Below are positions 6,020 through 9,757 of a stretch of 9,757 nucleotides of DNA, in pieces (position 1 is the stretch's first letter; the number at the start of each line of letters is the position of its first letter). Below the pieces are notes generated by a model that searched no databases, was not told the DNA's origin, and saw only the letters and a list, made by a program, of their open reading frames with translations. The DNA lies in assembly GCA_903912435.1 (NCBI GenBank), contig CAIWHI010000185.1, positions 1 through 9,757 of the forward strand, in the 5' to 3' direction. A program made the position numbers and the translations under genes. This DNA is from an uncultured Bacteroidota bacterium (GTDB lineage Bacteria; Bacteroidota; Bacteroidia; Chitinophagales; Chitinophagaceae).

Positions 6020-6124
6020 CTACATTTCAAGTCCCGGCCACAAATGTTGTATAGCTGCTTCAAGGCATTGGGCTTTGTTATAATGCTTATCGTTCATTAC
6101 AAATCCCGTCCAGATAAATTTCAC
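6020..6124 (-). CDS. Possible small ORF or gene remnant downstream of nnr
   Basis: A 34-codon frame can start at GTG 6124 (or ATG 6097 for 25 codons) and ends at TAG 6022-6020. It lies 20 bases after the nnr stop in another frame. The peptide reads VKFIWTGFVMNDKHYN, then KAQCLEAAIQHLWPGLEM. Its residue mix (two Trp, amphipathic LEAAIQHLW) looks more protein-like than random AT-rich spacer. There is no ATG at the full-length start and I recognise no family. It may be a translationally coupled peptide, a fragment of a lost gene, or chance. Confidence 0.2.
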   Translation of the reverse strand: MKFIWTGFVMNDKHYNKAQCLEAAIQHLWPGLEM

Positions 6125-6165
6125 CAACCACTAACCATTAATAATTAACCATTAATCATTAAAAA
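6123..6165. repeat. AT-rich 14-bp tandem repeat, copy B, overlapping the end of nnr
   Basis: TAACCATTAATAAT (6132-6145) is followed directly by TAACCATTAATCAT (6146-6159), one mismatch apart, with related AACCACTAA before them. Read on the minus strand, the second unit encodes the last residues MING and part of the stop codon of nnr. The unit resembles TAACCACTAATAAT at 4426-4439. Confidence 0.6.
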
Positions 6166-7650
6166 CGCTTTACCAAGATAATCCACTATATCACCTGCCT
6201 TTAGTGCATCTTCCGATAGCTCGGCAGCAGCAAGGTCGCCAGCTAAGCCATGGAGGTAAACACCGAGGCTTGCCGCATGTACCGCTTCATAACCCTGTGC
6301 CAGCAAACCTGTAACAATACCTGTAAGCACATCTCCGGCACCGCCTTTAGCCATGCCCGAATTGCCACTCATATTATACCAGCACTCGCCTTCATTTGTA
6401 ATAACTGCCGTATGATGACCTTTCAGTACTATGGTGATATTATACCTCATAGCTTGTATACGCGCATTATCCAGTTGGTTCATGCTATTGGTGTTATTGC
6501 CAAACATTCGTTCAAACTCTTTAGGGTGCGGAGTGATAATAGAGCCCGGCGGTAACTTAGCTAATAATTCAGGTTGTTTTGCCAGAATGTTGATTCCATC
6601 AGCATCTACCACCATAGGTTGGGTGCATGATTCCAACAACATGGCAAAGGCAGCAGCAGTTTTAGCCCCAGTTCCTATTCCCGGCCCTATGCCTATTACA
6701 CTCATGGTTTCCCAGCCATTTATACTTTCGATCTCCTTTTCGCCACTAGTTTGGCACATGGCCTCAGGTATGCTTGTCTGCAAAATATTATACCCGCATT
6801 CCGGAGCTAATATGGTAATCAACCCGGCTCCGGACCTTAGAGCTGCTTTGCCCGATAGTGTAATAGCTCCCATTCTGCCGTATGTGCCCCCTATTAGGAG
6901 TGCACTACCAAAAGATCCCTTATGGCCAAATGGGTCACGAGGTTTGTAAATTTCTCTGGCATTCGCAGCACCAAAACCCCTGTATTGAGTATGTGTAGCA
7001 TTAATAAATGTTGAGTCAAGGCCAATGTTAAGAATATGTATTTTTCCCGCAAACCTGCCCGACTCGATATGCAGAAAACTCCTTTTGTAAAACTGGAAAC
7101 TGAGTGTATCCTCTACCTTTAGTATAGCCGCGGCCTCATCGGGTATCAGGTCGGCAGGGAGGCCACTAGGTATATCAATAGCTATTTTCCTATTGGGCAG
7201 ATTATTAATATGCTCCAGGAAATTCCCTATCCATCCACTCACTGGCCTGCTTAGTCCGGTACCTAATATTGCATCAATAATTACAATATTTGCCGGTATA
7301 TCTGTAATGTACTTATCAGGTTGCACTATGCTTACATGGTCGGTATCGATAGCCTGTAATCTATTCAGATTGTTTTGACAATCTACAGATAATACCTCAC
7401 TGAATTTTATCAGAAAAGCCTTTACTCCATACCCCCTTTGGTTTAGCAATCTTGTAATTGCCAGACCATCGCCACCATTATTTCCTGTTCCGCATAGTGC
7501 TACAAATAAAGTGTCGGGTGGAAAGTTTTCTACAATCCATTCTACACATTTTTCAGCAGCCCGCTCCATTAGTGCTAGCGACTGTATTCCTGAGGCATGT
7601 ATAGTATAAGCATCGCAGGCACGGATTTGTGCGGCTGTAAAGATTTTCAT
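6145..7650 (-). CDS. nnr: Bifunctional NAD(P)H-hydrate epimerase / ADP-dependent NAD(P)H-hydrate dehydratase
   Basis: The enzyme repairs hydrated NADH and NADPH: the N-terminal domain interconverts R and S epimers and the C-terminal kinase-like domain dehydrates the S form using ADP. The length, 501 residues, is normal for the fused form. The YjeF_N domain (1-215) shows GTGNNGGDG (54-62), DAILGTGL (126-133) and IDIPSGL (158-164) with D159 as the expected catalytic acid. The carbohydrate-kinase-like domain (about 230-500) shows HKGSFGSALLIGG (243-255), VIGIGPGIG (318-326), VVDADGINIL (347-356), ITPHPKEF (372-379), VLKGHHT (408-414) and AKGGAGDVLTG (434-444) with D440 as the expected catalytic base. 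All key residues are present, so it should be active in the cytoplasm. It lies 68 bases downstream of the M14 peptidase gene on the same strand; TAATTTTA just before the ATG is a weak -7 candidate, so it may be transcribed alone. The last four codons lie in a 14-bp repeat. Confidence 0.96.
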   Translation of the reverse strand: MKIFTAAQIRACDAYTIHASGIQSLALMERAAEKCVEWIVENFPPDTLFVALCGTGNNGGDGLAITRLLNQRGYGVKAFLIKFSEVLSVDCQNNLNRLQAIDTDHVSIVQPDKYITDIPANIVIIDAILGTGLSRPVSGWIGNFLEHINNLPNRKIAIDIPSGLPADLIPDEAAAILKVEDTLSFQFYKRSFLHIESGRFAGKIHILNIGLDSTFINATHTQYRGFGAANAREIYKPRDPFGHKGSFGSALLIGGTYGRMGAITLSGKAALRSGAGLITILAPECGYNILQTSIPEAMCQTSGEKEIESINGWETMSVIGIGPGIGTGAKTAAAFAMLLESCTQPMVVDADGINILAKQPELLAKLPPGSIITPHPKEFERMFGNNTNSMNQLDNARIQAMRYNITIVLKGHHTAVITNEGECWYNMSGNSGMAKGGAGDVLTGIVTGLLAQGYEAVHAASLGVYLHGLAGDLAAAELSEDALKAGDIVDYLGKAFLMING

Positions 7651-7718
7651 AATGTAAAATTACGAAAAATTGAATGCTCTGTACCTGATTAGTGTTAACA
7701 GCCGTTGATTTTTTAATA

Positions 7719-9757
7719 TTATCTGCTTACTACCAACTTTTGCATTGAAATAAGCTCATTTTTATAACATACCTTAACAAGGTAAATATTAGATGGTAGG
7801 ATGCTGGTATTGATTGCTGTCTCCTGCCCATTAACAGGTATGCTCATCACTTCGCGACCTAGACAGTCAAAAATATGTGCAACAGGGCCTTCTTTCGAAA
7901 TATACCCATCTATTCTAAGGTTTGTATTATTATTGGCAGGGTTAGGGTAAAGACTTGTATTAATATTGATTTCATTTATGTTATTCACCCCGGTATGTTC
8001 GTCTTCCACAGTGGTTACTACTATATCATCCAGATAAAGTCCCTTATAGTTATTTCCAAAATCGCTTTGCATATCAAAACGGATATCTATTTTTTTGCCC
8101 AGATAATCGCCCAGATCCATTTCTTCAAATACCCAATCCATTTGCTGGCCATCATAAACAGGTAGTAGTGAGAAGGCTGTTTTAGTAAATCTGCCACATA
8201 ATTGTGCCATGGTGCCTGTGGCCGAATCAATAGCACTTACAAAGGCATAGTCGTATGTAGCTTCGATGGACCATTTGGCATAAAAATTAAGGTAGGCATG
8301 GGTGGAGTGTGTAAGATCCAGATGATGTGCAGTAACAATAGAGACATCATTGTTATTTAAATAATCATCATTGCCGCTAAGGCTGCTTTGCAGGCATCCA
8401 TAAGGTGAGTGGTAGGTTGCAAAACATACTCCCCAGCCAGTATTAATCCAGTCTGCAAGGCTTGTATTTGAGGGTTTGGTTTCAGTGTACTGTTTGCCAT
8501 AGTAGAAACTTATTGTATCTCTGCTGGTGTATAACCCATTATTTACCTGCAATACATAACTTACTTTTTGTCCATTGGGAGTGGAGCTACTGAGGCTATA
8601 ACTAATAGAGTCATCAGTTTTTTGAAGGATGCTCAGTCCGCTATACACCTTGGGGGTAGGAGAAACTGTAAGCCAGATATCTAATGGAAGTACACTAACT
8701 GTAAATGTTGCAGTATCGGGCAAACCCAGGCGTTGGATATTATAATGCAGGTAACCACTAGTATGCGTAAGTATTTTACAATCGGTGGAAGTTATCTTTG
8801 CCATGGGCAATAAAAGCGACGCAGTGTTAATATTTGCCTGTAGGTTATTTTGGCAATCAGGGTAAATTTTATCAGTAGCAGGATAAAAACCATCATTTAC
8901 CCTCCCAATCTCAGGGCACATTGCAAATATTTTCCTCCTTGCAGTAGTGTCGCCATACATCCATTCATCTGAATCCCCATTAGAAACATAGCCAAGTGTT
9001 TCGTAACAAGTGCCATAGCTATAATGGTTATGCTCGGTAATAAATTGGCCATAAGTTGAATATAAATCCGAGTCTACAGTTCTCAGGTTAGGCATATAAG
9101 CCCATGGATAGATCAAAACATTCTGGAAGGTATGGTAACTCATAGCCAGTTTGAAGTGGTGTGTATTGGCAAACCATCTATGTGCTCTTGATTCAGGCTC
9201 CGAAAATGCTGATGTACCCCTATAGGTTTGATCAGGAGGGGTAGCGCTGGAGCCTATATTGTCATAACCCCAATCCTGGCCATAATTACGGTTGAGGTCT
9301 ACGCCATAGGAACTATCAGCATTAAAGCGCATGTTTTTACGCACCATTCCTCCACCCAAAGGGTTGGTAGCAATATTTTCCAGGTAGCCATCAGGATTCA
9401 CACAAGGTATAAAGTACAATTCTGTATTGTCTAGTATGGCTTTTATCTGCGGGTCGCTGCTGTAATTTTCAAGTAAATACCAAAGAGTATAGATATTTGA
9501 AGCCATTGATCCGGGTTCCCTGGCATGAGTGAGTGATGTAAACAATGCTTGCGGCCTGCTTGGTTCCTCCACATTAGGATGATTTGATACCCTTACCCAA
9601 TAAATGGGTCTTCCCTGTATTGTATGGAAAGTATCTATAGTTTGGCGGGCACTTATAAGGCCTGGATACAAAAGGTGCATGGTATCTAATATATCCAGCA
9701 TCTCGGTATAGGAGAAATAGCCACCTGCATAGGTGCCAAGGTGGAAATGAGAAGGGT
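7719..9757 (-). CDS. M14 zinc carboxypeptidase with T9SS C-terminal sorting domain (5' end missing)
   Basis: The frame stays open to the right edge. Eighteen codons before the Met at 9701 read PSHFHLGTYAGGYFSYTE, the usual M14 prodomain-to-enzyme junction, so that Met is not the start and the gene is 5' truncated by the window. Counting from that Met, the peptidase domain (1-300) carries zinc ligands H59 and E62 in THAREPG, DLNRNYG (135-141) for substrate binding, the third zinc ligand H190 in MSYHTF, and the catalytic E264 in CPEIG. The active site is therefore complete. Residues 300-460 are a beta-rich region, and 465-565 a MAM- or jelly-roll-like domain ending in GLYLDDIVV. Residues 583-660 are a type A T9SS sorting domain: LYPNPANN, LGREVMS, and ending LVVSR. 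The protein should be exported by Sec, cross the outer membrane through T9SS and be released or anchored at the surface, removing C-terminal residues from external peptides. It may share a transcript with nnr. Confidence 0.93.
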   Translation of the reverse strand, partial: PSHFHLGTYAGGYFSYTEMLDILDTMHLLYPGLISARQTIDTFHTIQGRPIYWVRVSNHPNVEEPSRPQALFTSLTHAREPGSMASNIYTLWYLLENYSSDPQIKAILDNTELYFIPCVNPDGYLENIATNPLGGGMVRKNMRFNADSSYGVDLNRNYGQDWGYDNIGSSATPPDQTYRGTSAFSEPESRAHRWFANTHHFKLAMSYHTFQNVLIYPWAYMPNLRTVDSDLYSTYGQFITEHNHYSYGTCYETLGYVSNGDSDEWMYGDTTARRKIFAMCPEIGRVNDGFYPATDKIYPDCQNNLQANINTASLLLPMAKITSTDCKILTHTSGYLHYNIQRLGLPDTATFTVSVLPLDIWLTVSPTPKVYSGLSILQKTDDSISYSLSSSTPNGQKVSYVLQVNNGLYTSRDTISFYYGKQYTETKPSNTSLADWINTGWGVCFATYHSPYGCLQSSLSGNDDYLNNNDVSIVTAHHLDLTHSTHAYLNFYAKWSIEATYDYAFVSAIDSATGTMAQLCGRFTKTAFSLLPVYDGQQMDWVFEEMDLGDYLGKKIDIRFDMQSDFGNNYKGLYLDDIVVTTVEDEHTGVNNINEININTSLYPNPANNNTNLRIDGYISKEGPVAHIFDCLGREVMSIPVNGQETAINTSILPSNIYLVKVCYKNELISMQKLVVSR

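Noticed and set aside
6431..6949. 172-codon plus-strand frame opposite nnr
   Set aside because: It is antisense to the conserved kinase-like domain of Nnr and has no family signature.
7719..9701. M14 peptidase read as complete from the Met at 9701
   Set aside because: The frame continues open to the window edge with conserved M14 sequence (GGYFSYTEM), so the true start lies outside.

Overview
The window looks like chromosomal DNA from a Bacteroidota bacterium, most likely a Chitinophagaceae-type or related Sphingobacteriia genome. Three things support this: a zinc carboxypeptidase with a type IX secretion (T9SS) C-terminal sorting domain, a DUF4476 protein, and AT-rich start regions without Shine-Dalgarno sequences but with matches to the Bacteroidota -7 box TAnnTTTG. 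No RNA gene, insertion sequence, phage gene or CRISPR array was found.

Layout. Positions 1-184 (minus) are the 5' end of a secreted protein that runs off the left edge. 381-1109 (plus) is an AT-rich single-HKD phospholipase D-like protein with a cysteine-containing C-terminal module, closed by a strong terminator (1179-1224). 1444-2214 (plus) is an enoyl-CoA hydratase/isomerase family enzyme. 2373-3347 (plus) is a secreted DUF4476 protein with a Gly/Asn/Tyr repeat tract. A perfect 19-bp hairpin and a REP-like palindromic element follow it. 3649-4278 (minus) is an exported thioredoxin-fold protein. 4546-5934 (plus) is a periplasmic SurA-like peptidyl-prolyl isomerase with two parvulin domains and a strong terminator. 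6145-7650 (minus) is the bifunctional NAD(P)H-hydrate repair enzyme Nnr. 7719-9757 (minus) is a T9SS-exported M14 metallocarboxypeptidase whose N-terminus lies beyond the right edge.

How the genes relate. Most genes are separated by promoters and terminators and switch strand often, so this is mainly a set of independent housekeeping and envelope genes. The only possible co-transcript is the M14 peptidase followed by nnr (68-bp gap). The common thread is the cell envelope: the parvulin isomerase and the exported thioredoxin-like protein probably assist folding or redox state of exported proteins, while the M14 enzyme, the DUF4476 protein and the left-edge protein are exported. That link is inference.

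I found no convincing new multi-gene system. The most unusual items are the PLD-like protein (low G+C, half-cysteine module), a 14-bp repeat family found in two spacers that also encodes the last residues of Nnr, a REP-like palindrome pair, and a 34-codon reading frame just downstream of nnr.
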